Of a DNA stretch of 64,000 bases, positions 1 through 10,295 are shown piece by piece. Source of the stretch: Panorpa germanica (lineage: Eukaryota; Arthropoda; Insecta; Mecoptera; Panorpidae); NCBI GenBank assembly GCA_963678705.1, contig OY783212.1, positions 11,222,001 to 11,286,000 of the forward strand, in the 5' to 3' direction. Position 1 is the first letter of the stretch, and every line of letters begins with the position of its first letter. Made by a program: the position numbers and the translations under genes. The notes beneath the pieces are model-generated. The model worked only from the letters and a program-made list of their open reading frames with translations, was not told the DNA's origin and searched no databases.

Positions 1-514
1 TATTCAATTTCTAATTTTAATAAGTTGTATAAACCATTTTAGAAATTCATCTAAATAGTGTTTGTTGAGGATATAAATTAAATATTATATTTAAAAATTA
101 ATAAAGGAATTTTTCTTTTTTTAATTGGAGGCGATTTTAACTTCAAGGTCATGTTTGCCTGAAGTTATTTTATTTTATTTAATTTAAATTTTAAAGTATG
201 TCCTTTAGTTCACCACTGATGCTGTGTTTTGTTCTTTGCGTTTGATATTGTGGGCAGCAAAAGGAATTTTAAATAATTGAAATATTGAGATCTAGTAGTT
301 TTGATCTAGTAGATCTGAGTAGTTTTGAGATGACAGTGTTGTATCACCATGGGATCCGGCAGGATTACTTTCACGAAGGTACATTTGCATCAGTGAGGTA
401 CATAGTCAGTGTTCGTAAAAAAAAAGGATAGAAGAAGACATTTAATTCATTGACAAGTTTGGACAACAACCTAAGCGCCTTAAGTGTGACATTAATAATA
501 AAATGTTTATTATT
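1..514. other. AT-rich non-coding stretch
   Basis: No gene or RNA signal is visible. Around 288-330 the word GATCTAGTAG is repeated in a small, imperfect local duplication. The last part, 496-512, contains AATAAAATGT-like sequence that reappears after the tail of the following SINE and may be its target duplication. Confidence 0.5.
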
Positions 515-797
515 AATTACTGACAACACAGTGGGCGAGAGCATTGATGCTTGACGCCGACTGCTGTGTCTTCGGGTTCGATCCCCGGATCAGATATATA
601 TTTTCTGGGTTTGGTTATTATGAACTTATATTGATTATGGTCATACATAATCGTACAGTTATTAGGCAGTGGTGTAGCCCACATATATGAGGCCACGACA
701 CCATAAATACTGCCAACATTGAAGGAGGTCGTCGGTGATAGGACTCAGCATCGGAAATAGGCCGACGTTAAATAAAAAAAAAAATAAATAAATAAAA
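515..797 (+). mobile_element. tRNA-derived SINE, copy 1 (most complete)
   Basis: This looks like a complete short interspersed element. A tRNA-like head holds a consensus B box GGTTCGATCCC at 575-585. The A box region near 531-543 (TGGGCGAGAGC) is degenerate. A unique body follows, with GGTGTAGCCCACATATATGA and GTCGGTGATAGGACTCAGCA, and the element ends in CCGACGTTAAATAAA plus an A/AAAT-rich tail. The same head, body and tail words recur at 13.1-13.5, 17.2, 52.5 and 63.1 kb, which defines a family. SINEs of this type are transcribed by RNA polymerase III from internal boxes and are copied by a partner LINE. AATAAAATGT-like sequence on both sides (496-512 and 788-803) is a possible target duplication. 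I do not recognise a named family. Confidence 0.8.
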
Positions 798-1547
798 TGT
801 GTATTTCCTAATCTTTTGACTTTCCTTACATGGAAAGGGAAGGGTGAGAGAGGGGGTTAGTTTACTCGCGAAATAGAAAAAAAAGATTGAAATACAAATG
901 ATTTAAGTGCAAACTATGAAGTATCTGCATCTACTAAACTAATATTATAATTTAAAATACCACAAAATTTATTTACGAGTTTATTATATATAATATTTTT
1001 AATAATACAAATAATAATAATATTTAATGGAATATATTAAAAAACCAAAAAAAAATGATGTCATATTTTGATGAACGTCCTGACAAAATGTTTTGTTTTT
1101 TGTTTATTTTAAATCTATTTATATTCAGAGTTAAAACTAACACACACACAAACACACACATAGATTCATCTAGGTACAAATACATTTCCATGTCATTTAT
1201 TTTATTTTATTTTCAGTATATTTTGTTGCGCGGTGTGGTTACTGTGTTTTTTGGTGTTTGGATGATGGTAGACATAAACTAAGCCGCTGGGCATTAGCGT
1301 ATCATATCTGGGATGGATACAGCTACAGGTCACTGAGCACGCATATTGAATGAAATATGTCAATCATTGCCTCACAGCACAAAATACAGCACTCCGCAAA
1401 TGCTATCTATATTTGTTATTTGTATTTATAAATATGTTAACTATGTAATGCTGCGGTCTCATAATGCGTGTATCGTTCCTGCTAATGGAAACGGAAACAA
1501 TCTCTAAAGACATGCGTTCACTGGTTGACGTGCGGATCAGTGAACGC
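798..1547. other. AT-rich non-coding stretch with CA run and hairpin
   Basis: No gene is supported; the 75-codon frame at 1055-1282 is Phe/Ile-rich AT noise. The stretch holds a CA-rich run at 1141-1160 and a hairpin with a 10-bp perfect stem, GCGTTCACTG at 1514-1523 pairing with 1538-1547 across a 14-base loop. Confidence 0.5.
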
Positions 1548-1905
1548 TTACTTTATTTTATTTATTTGGCTTGGCTTATTCGTCATTTTTATAATTATTT
1601 CACATTTTATAATTCTATTTTACAAATTTCTAAATATTTAACTAATTTACTAATTAATTTTGAATCACTTAACAAAAATTTAGTATTTCACTATTGAATT
1701 TTGATCTTTCTAAACTATAATTTATGCATTCAAATATAATATGATCCAAAGTTCCTTCTTCACCACATTGACATCTATCGTTGGATTTAATATTAATTTT
1801 GTACAGGTGAGCCGAAGATTACTTTTGATTCTGATTATAGTTGTTGGACTCAGAACGGTTACTTAAACACCTCCACTTTGTTATACTTATTTTAACTTTT
1901 CAACC
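1548..1905 (-). pseudogene. 3' end of a jockey/I-type LINE, 5'-truncated and frameshifted
   Basis: Reading the minus strand from 1812 to 1696 gives 39 open codons beginning AHLYKINI and containing CQCGEEGTLDHIIFEC. This is the Cys-Cys-His-Cys motif found at the C terminus of the reverse-transcriptase protein of jockey, I and R1-like non-LTR retrotransposons. Upstream, the frame continues in another phase (IIRIKSNLRL, about 1850-1815) past a stop. Downstream, after a further one-base shift near 1680, it resumes as LLSDSKLISKLVKYLEI and stops at 1609-1607. The sequence after the stop ends in GCCAAATAAATAAAATAAA, a typical A-rich LINE 3' tail (about 1566-1548). It is therefore a 5'-truncated dead copy with at least two frameshifts. 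The 5' limit near 1905 is a guess. Confidence 0.75.
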
Positions 1906-2665
1906 AATTCCATTTATTTATATAATTAAATCCATTTTACTTGTTGCTAATATAAGAATTGATCTAGGGATTGATATAAGAAAGGCAAAGAGAGAGCAGC
2001 TGCAGTTCGGCTAGAAAAAGACAGATAGAACTCTCAGCAGCTATCTCTTCCTTTGCATTTATCGTTTCCTCTTACACGCGGCCTTACACTTCGCGCAGTT
2101 TATTCTTATATCTCTATGCATATAAGTGGCCATTCGATTTTCATATTTTTATATTATATTTTGTATGTGTTAGTTACTCCTCCTAACTATTGATGATTCT
2201 AACGAGTCGTACACAGAGTTCACGACACCGTTAATAAAAACGCACTATGTAAATTTGTTTATGCGGATTGTACGTTGCTTTGTTTAAAAGTATCTACTAT
2301 AAAAGCAAATCCAATTATTTCAAACACTATAAAAAAAACTAGACGAGAAGTACACTTGACAGTGTAGAATTACATATCTCTCACAATACGTACTGCGTTG
2401 TACTCGTATAATAAGTCCGTCGGTCTTTCACTGTGTAGAGTTTATTTTAAACAATTCTGTTTTCCATACAATGGAACAAGTCATGCAGAAATATTAATTA
2501 ACTATTTAAACTAACAATTACAATGACAGTATATGCAGATACTCCTAATTATATTTAAAACATGATAAGAAATTATTTATCTGCACATATGTATATATAA
2601 ATATATACATTATTTAATATATAAGTGAATAGATACCCAGAACTTTGTTCTCAATTTGAATCCAT
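1906..2665. other. AT-rich non-coding stretch
   Basis: No gene is seen. A weak imperfect inverted repeat spans about 1967-2125: GATATAAGAA near its left end faces TTCTTATATC near its right end, with AGCAGCTGC/GCAGCTATC inside. One TACTCGTA octamer lies at 2401-2408. Confidence 0.4.
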
Positions 2666-2994
2666 TATTTGAGAAACCACAAAAGTTTTTTTTGGCGAAA
2701 TCATTTTTCTATATAAATGCGTTCTATTAAAGTAAATATGCACTTTTAAGAGAAATTCCATAAATCAAGATGTCTGGTAAGGAAATATGTCCGGTTAAAT
2801 ATTTGGTTTACTTGAGAAAAAACCCTATAGGTTGCAAATGAGTGAAATCTAAATAATCCATTATAAAACATTAATAACTTAAAATCAATCAAACTGCATA
2901 CAAAAAAATTTTAACAATACTTTTTGTTTCACTGAGAAGTTTTTTCTGGCCCCAATAAAGTTAGCGTCAAATGACTTATGGGGTTTCTCAAATA
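2666..2994. mobile_element. MITE with TTTGAGAAACC ends and TA duplication
   Basis: TTTGAGAAACCACAAAAG at 2668-2685 is matched in inverse by 2975-2992 (complement TTTGAGAAACCCCATAAG), 16 of 18 positions. Each end is flanked directly by TA (2666-2667 and 2993-2994), as expected for Tc1/mariner-type insertion. The 325 bp between hold no reading frame, so this is a non-autonomous miniature element. Family name not recognised. Confidence 0.65.
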
Positions 2995-4715
2995 AGCAAT
3001 TCATTTACGAGGATGACTTACAGGAGTATAGTCTCTTGCATATCTACATACATTGGAGGATGACTTCTTGCGACATCCAAATTTTTAATGGAGTGTAGTC
3101 GCATTAGCACACTGTATCACCACAATATCTAAAATGTCTGTGGTTTATACATCGGTATTCATAATATGGTTCTTACGTGAGTGGATCAAAGTACCGCCTT
3201 CAAAAAATAATAAAACGGTGTCCTCAACTTTTTCTGCTTAATGCATTTCAAATACTCAAATTATTTGTTACGTGGAACAAGATTGGTTTTAAAAATGAAC
3301 TTCCAAGTAGAATTTCTTTCGAAAAAAAATATCATGTGATGTGTAGATCAAGAGCTTTGCTAAGATGCAAGCCTTAAAAAAGGAAATCTTAATCAATAGA
3401 AACAATTGAATTACTTACATTTGCCTTAATTCGGCACTGATCATGTCATACTAGTTTCATCGATTTATACGTTAAACCTTATATTTATGTCCATTTTATT
3501 ATCTTATAACTTCAATGACAGTACGGTTATGTAATTTCCATCAGCCATTGCCCATTGTGGGGCGCAATGGGCAATGGAGCTTGGGAACACACTGGGACTA
3601 TCATTTTAATTGAAAAATAAACTGACTTGAACGCAAATGGGACAGCAATAGCCAATAGCACTACAGTTTGCATGGGGGTTGGGGGATGGTGTAAAAGAGA
3701 GTGTGAGAGGAGCAGTTCAGGGGTTGGAAGGGTGATGTCAGTTGCCAGTAACATAAAAGGGTTAAAAGAGACGTAGGAAGTAATGTATCTTTTCATTCTT
3801 AAAGGTATAATATTTGTTACAAACATTCAAAAGGGTTTATTAAAATTTAAATAAGTCAAAATTCTTGTAACGGGAAAATTAGGGTGGTGGTGATTATTAT
3901 TTTAAAATGTAATAGAAAATTCACAGGAAGTGTGTAACCCTTGCTAATGTTAATGGGAAATGTTCAAATAAATTATTGTTAAAGTGGTGTAACAAAATTA
4001 ATAAAAAATAAACAAAAAAAAAAGAAAATTCAAGAAAAAAAATGATTAATGGGGATAATTATGACGTTGAAAAATAGGGTTGCAATACAAAACATACAAA
4101 GAATAATTATGGATAATTTAGTTCTTATCGTGGAACAAGAGCAAATGAAAATCACGTGGTGTGGTACGAACTGTGAGGTAAACACTGTATTTTTGTAAGT
4201 ACGAGTAAACTGCTTTCCAATTAGTATTTTAAGTACTTTGTACTACATCTATTATTCAGTAGATAAACTTTCCGATCAAGCAACCGCTTGATGATAAGGA
4301 AAAAACTTACAGAGTAATAATCAATGCGTTGTTCTCAATTTAACGGCATAATTTTTTAGCACTATCCCCTTTTACTAGACTAGAATTAGGAGATATACTT
4401 TTTACTTTGGTTTTGGACATTAGCAGAGAAAGTCGGCCATTAGAAAGGAGGCCAAGGCTCTATAAGGGCTGTAGCGTCATGGTGATGATAATCTGTTACT
4501 TTATTCAAATCAATTAAGAGCTAAAATAAAACCGAAGAGGTATATACTCAGACACACTAAACTAAAGTCTGGTGCCCCACTCTTGAAAAATCAATTTCAG
4601 AAAATTCAGTTATACGCACAAGGTCTGAAACTGTGTTGTTAGGAAAATTGCCTCCTATAATTTTGTTATATACATTTACTACTATAGAACTATATAACTA
4701 ACTAACTGCTTAAAG
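2995..4715. other. AT-rich non-coding stretch with a 12-bp perfect hairpin
   Basis: No gene is supported. The 66-codon frame at 3177 and the 99-codon minus frame at 3826 match nothing I know. The notable structure is a hairpin at 3545-3577: CCATTGCCCATT pairs perfectly with 3566-3577 across GTGGGGCGC. At 4436-4492 the words CCAAGGCTCTATAAGGGCTG and GGTGATGAT look like a retroposon 3' end, but this is too short to call. TACGAGTA occurs at 4200-4207. Confidence 0.45.
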
Positions 4716-4950
4716 TTTATTTAACATAAAAACTTTTTACATAACATTTTCTATGTTAATATAGTATAAGGTTACATAACAAAAGTTATCTTTCGATATA
4801 AATTCACGTTTCTGAAGTTAAAGCATTTTATGCAAGACTAAAATATTTTTAATGTCTTTTACATTTATTTAATGACAAAGTAACAGAAGTAAATGTTAAA
4901 TTTCAGTGACATAACGTTAGGTAGAAAATATTACGTAAAATAAACAAGAA
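4716..4950 (+). repeat. Dispersed AT-rich repeat, copy 1
   Basis: This segment is alignable by eye, in the same orientation, to 14705-14975. Shared words include TATTTAACATAAAAA, ACATAACATTT versus ACACAACATTT, and CATTTATTTAATGACAA versus CATTTACTTAATGACAA, with a common ATATTACGT near the end. No terminal repeat or coding sequence is visible. It is a diverged interspersed repeat of unknown type. Confidence 0.5.
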
Positions 4951-5361
4951 ATTATGTTTTGTGCTTAGAGAGATTAAAATGCAATTGGAAAAATGATTAT
5001 CTTTCAGTTATCCACCGCTAATACCTTTTTTTAGCAGGTGTCATTTTAGATTTCAGGTTTAAAGCTTTATTTATACAAATAAAGTATACTTTTCATTTTT
5101 CTTTTGTTTTCAAAGATTTTCTGTTATTTTCTTTTCAGTAGAAAAATATATAATTACGTAGAGTGTTCGTTCTCCACATGAGCCTTTAAACGATTGTTAT
5201 TCACTCGTATGCGTGTGTGTCTGTGTGTGTGTACGTATTTGTCTATACACCTATTCATGTCATCATATTTCTTCCTATTGAACTGTATTTACCAGCTTTT
5301 CAATTTCAGTCTACATTCCCTTCCTTCTATGTGAGAGGAGAAGTGGAGTTCTACAAAGCCA
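4951..5361. other. AT-rich non-coding stretch
   Basis: Nothing beyond a TG-rich run at 5212-5232. No gene or RNA signal seen. Confidence 0.4.
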
Positions 5362-5735
5362 TATGTGAGTCGCTCAGATACCAACGCGGTTAAGTCCATT
5401 CTTATCTGATTTGTGTATATTTTAATGTAAAAAAGACGAGACAGTTAGCAAGAGTCTTGACTTGTAAGCCACCAACTAATTATCAAATTAATTATTATGT
5501 CCATATGTGTGGGCAGCGGTGTTGTATCTTAAAATTGATGACTTTACTTCATTTAATTAGATATTAGTTACTTTGTTCCAACCTACTACATGTCTTATTT
5601 TGTTGCAGAGCTCACCATTTAGAAAAGGGTATATTTTATGATCAAATTAATAAACCAATTGAACATTAAATTTTTTTTTCTTTTCAATTTTACTTTTTTG
5701 GACTTAACCGCATTAACTTCTGGGCGACTCGTATA
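5362..5735. mobile_element. MITE with GAGTCGC ends and TA duplication
   Basis: The left end TGTGAGTCGCTCAGATACCA (5364-5383) continues to GCGGTTAAGTCC. It is matched in inverse by the right end (complement starting TACGAGTCGCCCAGA and ending GCGGTTAAGTCC, 5733 back to 5700). About 24 of the 31 positions from GAGTCGC inward agree, and TA stands immediately outside each end (5362-5363, 5734-5735). The interior is AT-rich without a reading frame. Non-autonomous DNA element of about 370 bp, family unnamed here. Confidence 0.7.
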
Positions 5736-6196
5736 AAGAATGGAATGCAGAGTTGTTTTTCATAAATCTTTTCCTCCTTTTCATCCCTTCTTTAACACCC
5801 TACCGCTACCTTATATAACTTTGTTTTTGTATACTCAATAGAATTCATTTAAATAAGTGATATTAGAATTTCCTTGTTTTAAATAATAAATGATATTATG
5901 TTTTATTTAAACCTGGATTTTATCCCTGTACCTCTGAAGGGCTGAAGGGCTGTTTAATTTAGGTAGATTCGTTATATTACACGTAAACCTTGAATAAATA
6001 TTTTGCCGCTTCTAAAAGCTTTTGCGTTTAAGGCCAATCCAAAAATAATTCACTTTTTATTTTCATTTCGTTTATTTTACCTTAAATGTGTTTTATTCAA
6101 TTAGTATTACAAATTAAATTATATGAATAATAAACGACATTGATTTTTACTTGCAATGAAGTTAATTTTAATTTTATGTTTTATGTATGTTTCAAG
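5736..6196. other. AT-rich non-coding stretch
   Basis: No gene, repeat or structured RNA is visible. Confidence 0.4.
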
Positions 6197-6363
6197 AAGA
6201 GCAGTCATTTTAATTCGATGAAAAAACGCAATATTTCCGTGAAAAGTGATGAAATTATTATTTTAATCTAAAGTGCAAACTCTGAAGTTAGTAATGAAAT
6301 GCAACATCTACCAAATGTCATCGAAATATTACGTTTTCCTATTGATTCAAAATGACCGCTCTT
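6197..6363. mobile_element. Hairpin MITE, family with copies at 45.5 and 50.1 kb
   Basis: Two halves pair over about 60 bp. AAGAGCAGTCATTTTAATTC at the left faces the complement AAGAGCGGTCATTTTGAATC at the right. Further in, AACGCAATATTTC faces AACGTAATATTTC. The centre carries TAAAGTGCAAACTCTGAAGT, which recurs in modified form at 45459-45585 and 50108-50245 in the same orientation. There is no coding capacity. The flanks show no convincing direct duplication, so the insertion class is unresolved. Confidence 0.65.
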
Positions 6364-7374
6364 GTTGAAGGATCCTTATATATAACTGTGTTAAGTGGGT
6401 GACCAATAACAATTAAACGGAACCAGGGGTAATGGTCCGGTCTTAAATATGTTATTTGCAAAGTCGAATATATTGAAAACCATGAAAAAGAAACAAAAGG
6501 GAAATCACCAGTTATTCAAATAAAATTAAACTAGTTTATAATATAACAAAAATCAAGTCTCACATAAACCCCAATAAAAAATATATATTATTAATACATC
6601 TAGTGTACGTCAACTTTACGTCCACGTGACATAGAAATGGGATAATAACACATAAAGAGTTCAACTTAAGTTTAAAAAAGAAAAAGGTTATAAAAGTACA
6701 GTACGTAGAAAATCTGTAGGGCAAAATAATTCCAAGAATAAATACAGGAGTATATCAATGTATAGTTGTACGATCAGAGAAGAGGGTGGAGAGGGAGGGG
6801 GTACTAACGTGAATGTGAGTACAAGCAACTGACTTACAAACAACTTCTATTTTATTTTTAATCAATACAGAAGAATATGTTTCTCATTATCTGCACGCAA
6901 TACCGATCATATAATTATAGAATACGTTTGGTGTAGCATCCAGTGCTAGTTTGTTATTAGAAAGAATATAATATGCAAATACTTGAACTACAGACTCACT
7001 ATGAAAGTGCTATTAGAAAATGTTTACCACATAACTTTTTTCTAACATTCTTGAAATTTGTTTCTTTTTATACCAAACCTTTTAAAACATTGTTATAGTT
7101 CGGGAACAAAATTTGAAATCACAGCAATCTGGTATCAACATCTGAGTCACCGAATCTTTTTTATTATTTCACGATTTTGTAGACAGATTTCGCTTATCGT
7201 GGTCCTATACAAACGATTTACAAATTAAATATAAATTAAAAAATATGTAAAGATATTATATTTCTTTAGTTGGTAAAACTGAGTGAGCTATCGGTTATAG
7301 TTACTTTAATTGTAGTGTGTGTAGTGCAACGAGTAACTGCTTAGTCCGACTCCAACAAAGTAAGTTGGTACAAA
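6364..7374. other. AT-rich non-coding stretch
   Basis: Nothing recognised. A short purine-rich patch lies at 6775-6805. Confidence 0.4.
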
Positions 7375-7688
7375 GATAGTCTGTCGGTGGAACAGTGACC
7401 ATATACTCATGGACTCCATAGATAACGTTGTAAGGAATAACGACCTACACAGTTGATATTTGTAGCTGAAAGAACTCACTGTGCATAATGTTAAATTATT
7501 ATAAAATTAGATAAAAAGCAATTTAAATAATAAACTTTAAATGTCGTTTCTTTGATTTCAGGTAGGAAGGTATGATTTAAGTTAAACTGTATAATTATTA
7601 TAATGTGTATGTAAATTACTAAAATAAAAGTCTTAGATTTCAGAAGCAAACCATAAGTTTGATTAAAAATTTAAAATTCCTAATAAAA
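7375..7688 (+). repeat. Inverted repeat pair, left member
   Basis: The segment from about 7375 to 7688 matches the reverse complement of 9970-10295 over its whole length, at about 80-85% identity by eye. Diagnostic words in both are ACAGTGACCATATACTCATG, AACTTTAAATGTCGTTTCTT and GTTTGATTAAAAATTT. No reading frame or tRNA-like box is present. A splice-like TTTCTTTGATTTCAG/GTAGG lies inside, but its partner copy carries a similar string, so it belongs to the repeat. Confidence 0.7.
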
Positions 7689-9969
7689 TACTTTTATAAA
7701 TATATATATATTTCTTGAAAATTAAATTGTATTTGTAAGGTCCCTGTATTTTTGTATAGAATTACAGAACAGAATAATACAGTTGCCAGAGACTGGCCTA
7801 GACTTTAAATAATTGAACCTATCTATACCCATGACAACTACAGCAACTTTTGCAATTATTTAATTAGCACTTGCAATATTACGTAACATATGTCATTGTG
7901 TAATTTATAGATTAATAATGGATTGGAAAATGAGCTATAAAGCACCATTCGTACCTACACATTTAGTTATTATTGTCAATGTACTTAGCATGCTACCAAT
8001 ATTATAACCCAGGACCTTATACTTGGACCTTATAACCATAATATAAACAATCTCTGTAGTCGACAATGTGATGCTATGTACTTTTGAGGACCATGGGGAC
8101 TTTCTAAGCTTGATTATATTGTACAACGACTTAATATGTGTAGTTAATAAATCCGAATTATTACTGATAATAAATTGTGACAATTTTTTTAACTGTCTAA
8201 TGTTAAAAGTACTTTCTTGCTTCCTTAAAAAAAAAAATTTATCCTACTTTCAAAATATACACTTCATATGACACAAAACTCTTTGAATAACCTTTTATAA
8301 TAGCATAACACCAAAAAGTAACTACATATTTGCAAATATCAGTACATGTGACATAAATAATACGAACTCACTAAGTTCTCACAACTAGTAAGTGCTGAGA
8401 CTGTAAGGCTTGCTCTAAAACGACTGTATTTGTATACAGTTACTAATTAATTACTAAAGTTACTTCTAACAATGCAATACAATGCGAAACAACAGTAGTT
8501 GTTCATTGTGAGAGCCAAATATAACGAAGAACGAAAACTGTAGCCTGGTTAGCATAAAGTCGACGACAATGGTTCAAAAATACTACTACTTACAATGCAA
8601 TGTTTCGCTTTAAGTAACGAGAAGTAGAGAGAGAAGGAAAAAAGGGAAGAAGTAAAGTTATAAACAAATTGTTATTATCATATTTCAAAAAATAATAGCT
8701 CGAATCGAATCGAATCTGTTAAAACCGATTCTGTAGATAAAACAGTGGTCTGCTTTATTTTTCGTAGTATCCCAGTAATCATTCTGGAGTCATTTTGCCA
8801 TCATATTCAGGATGCGTATGATTTTTTTGTCATGAAAGAGTTCATTTACAGTTTAGTTTCTCACAGTCGTTCATATTATCTCTATTTTATCAGCTACAAA
8901 TGGCGAAACCACTCCACCTGTCGAAATACAAATAAAGATAAAGTATGCGAACTATAAATGAATGAACTATAAATGAATGAACTATATATAATTTGGAATC
9001 GATTCCAAATTTTTCTCATTGCACGACAACTATCTTAAATGTAAAACAGTTTAAGAAATATTCATAAATAATAAAAGAATGCATTATGCGGTAAATTAAC
9101 ACAAAATAACACACATTTAATAAGAATCTCATTGTGTTTTGAGTCTTCATTATTTCTAACCTATAGTTTTCTTTTCAATATCAGATCTATTTCTTGTTCC
9201 AGTTGAATTCTAATTTATTTTAAAATAGTTCCAGATAGTTACATCACAATTTTAGCTTAAGTAAGTCAAAAGTAAGTGCCCTTATCAAGTTATTATCTAA
9301 AACATAACTACATTTAACTTAAACAGGATAAAACAGGACATAAATCCTGGTGAGTGAACACGCCGTGTCATAAATCTTGACGGTAAAGCAAAATCAGCAT
9401 AAAACTGCACACACTTTACAGCATTACAGCATTATAGTGTTACAAGCGATATACTCGTTCTCTTCCTGACGTTGTAAAATGCACGCTGTGGAAGAGCGCG
9501 TTCAACGTACAACGTACAACCGTCATAGTTTAGTAAAGCTTCTGGTCTTGCGGCAATAGGTCGCTCCCAACGCAAGCTGTAACGTTCCAAATATGCAGAT
9601 ATAAAAAATATTAAATGGATTTATTATTATGCCAAATGTGTAATAATAAAAAAAATATTACTTTGATTTATATTATGAAATAGAGAATGTTAAAAGTAAT
9701 TTGAATTTGAAACATGACCATGTCGTAATTTCTATAAAACTGCATCAGGATATCAAATGTCCAATTAGTCACAATATTATAGAAGATATTAAAAATATCA
9801 AATGGCAAAAACTTTATAAAAAATTGTTGTTTTGTTTTATCAATTGTCACCTATGTTTCACAATAGAGTATAAGATTAGACACATGCAGTAAAATAAGTC
9901 AAATATTATTTACAGCTGTCTCGAGCAATACGCCAAAAAATTTATTTATTAGATATAAGACAATATCTC
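7689..9969. other. Non-coding segment between the inverted copies
   Basis: These 2.3 kb lie between two inverted copies of the same repeat. The small frames here (82 codons minus at 7935, 67 plus at 8068, 70 plus at 8745) lack recognisable domains. Local features are a CGAAT triple repeat at 8701-8716, a duplicated ATGAATGAACTATAA unit at 8956-8985, and a perfect 22-bp palindrome at 8990-9011 (half-site AATTTGGAATC). Confidence 0.45.
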
Positions 9970-10295
9970 CAATTTTATTAGGAATTGCAAATTTTTAATC
10001 AAACTCATGTATTGTTCTGAAATCAAAGTTTATTTTAGTAATTTACATACACATTATAATAATTACACTGTTTAACTTAAATCATACTATCATACCTGAA
10101 ATTAAAGAAACGACATTTAAAGTTTATTATTTAAATTGTTAATTCCTTTTTATCTAATTTTATTATAACCTAAAAATATGCACAATGAGTTCTGTCAGCT
10201 CCAAATATCAATTGTGTTGGCCGTTATTCCTACAACGTTATTTATAGCGTTCATGAGTATATGGTCACTGTTTTACCGACACACGAGATAAAGAA
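9970..10295 (-). repeat. Inverted repeat pair, right member
   Basis: This is the reverse-complement partner of 7375-7688, sharing ACAGTGACCATATACTCATG and GTTTGATTAAAAATTT on the minus strand. The two may be independent insertions of one interspersed repeat or the arms of an approximately 2.9-kb element. No flanking duplication was found to decide this. Confidence 0.7.

Noticed and set aside
575..585. Functional tRNA genes at SINE B boxes
   Set aside because: Followed by the SINE body and tail; the cloverleaf is not preserved.
5165..5185. Minus-strand CGE-like LINE motif
   Set aside because: Only a few residues match and the His-Cys part is missing.
7545..7565. Plus-strand ratchet-like site TTTCTTTGATTTCAG/GTAGG
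   Set aside because: It belongs to an interspersed repeat whose inverted copy at 10.1 kb carries the same string, and the donor is poor.
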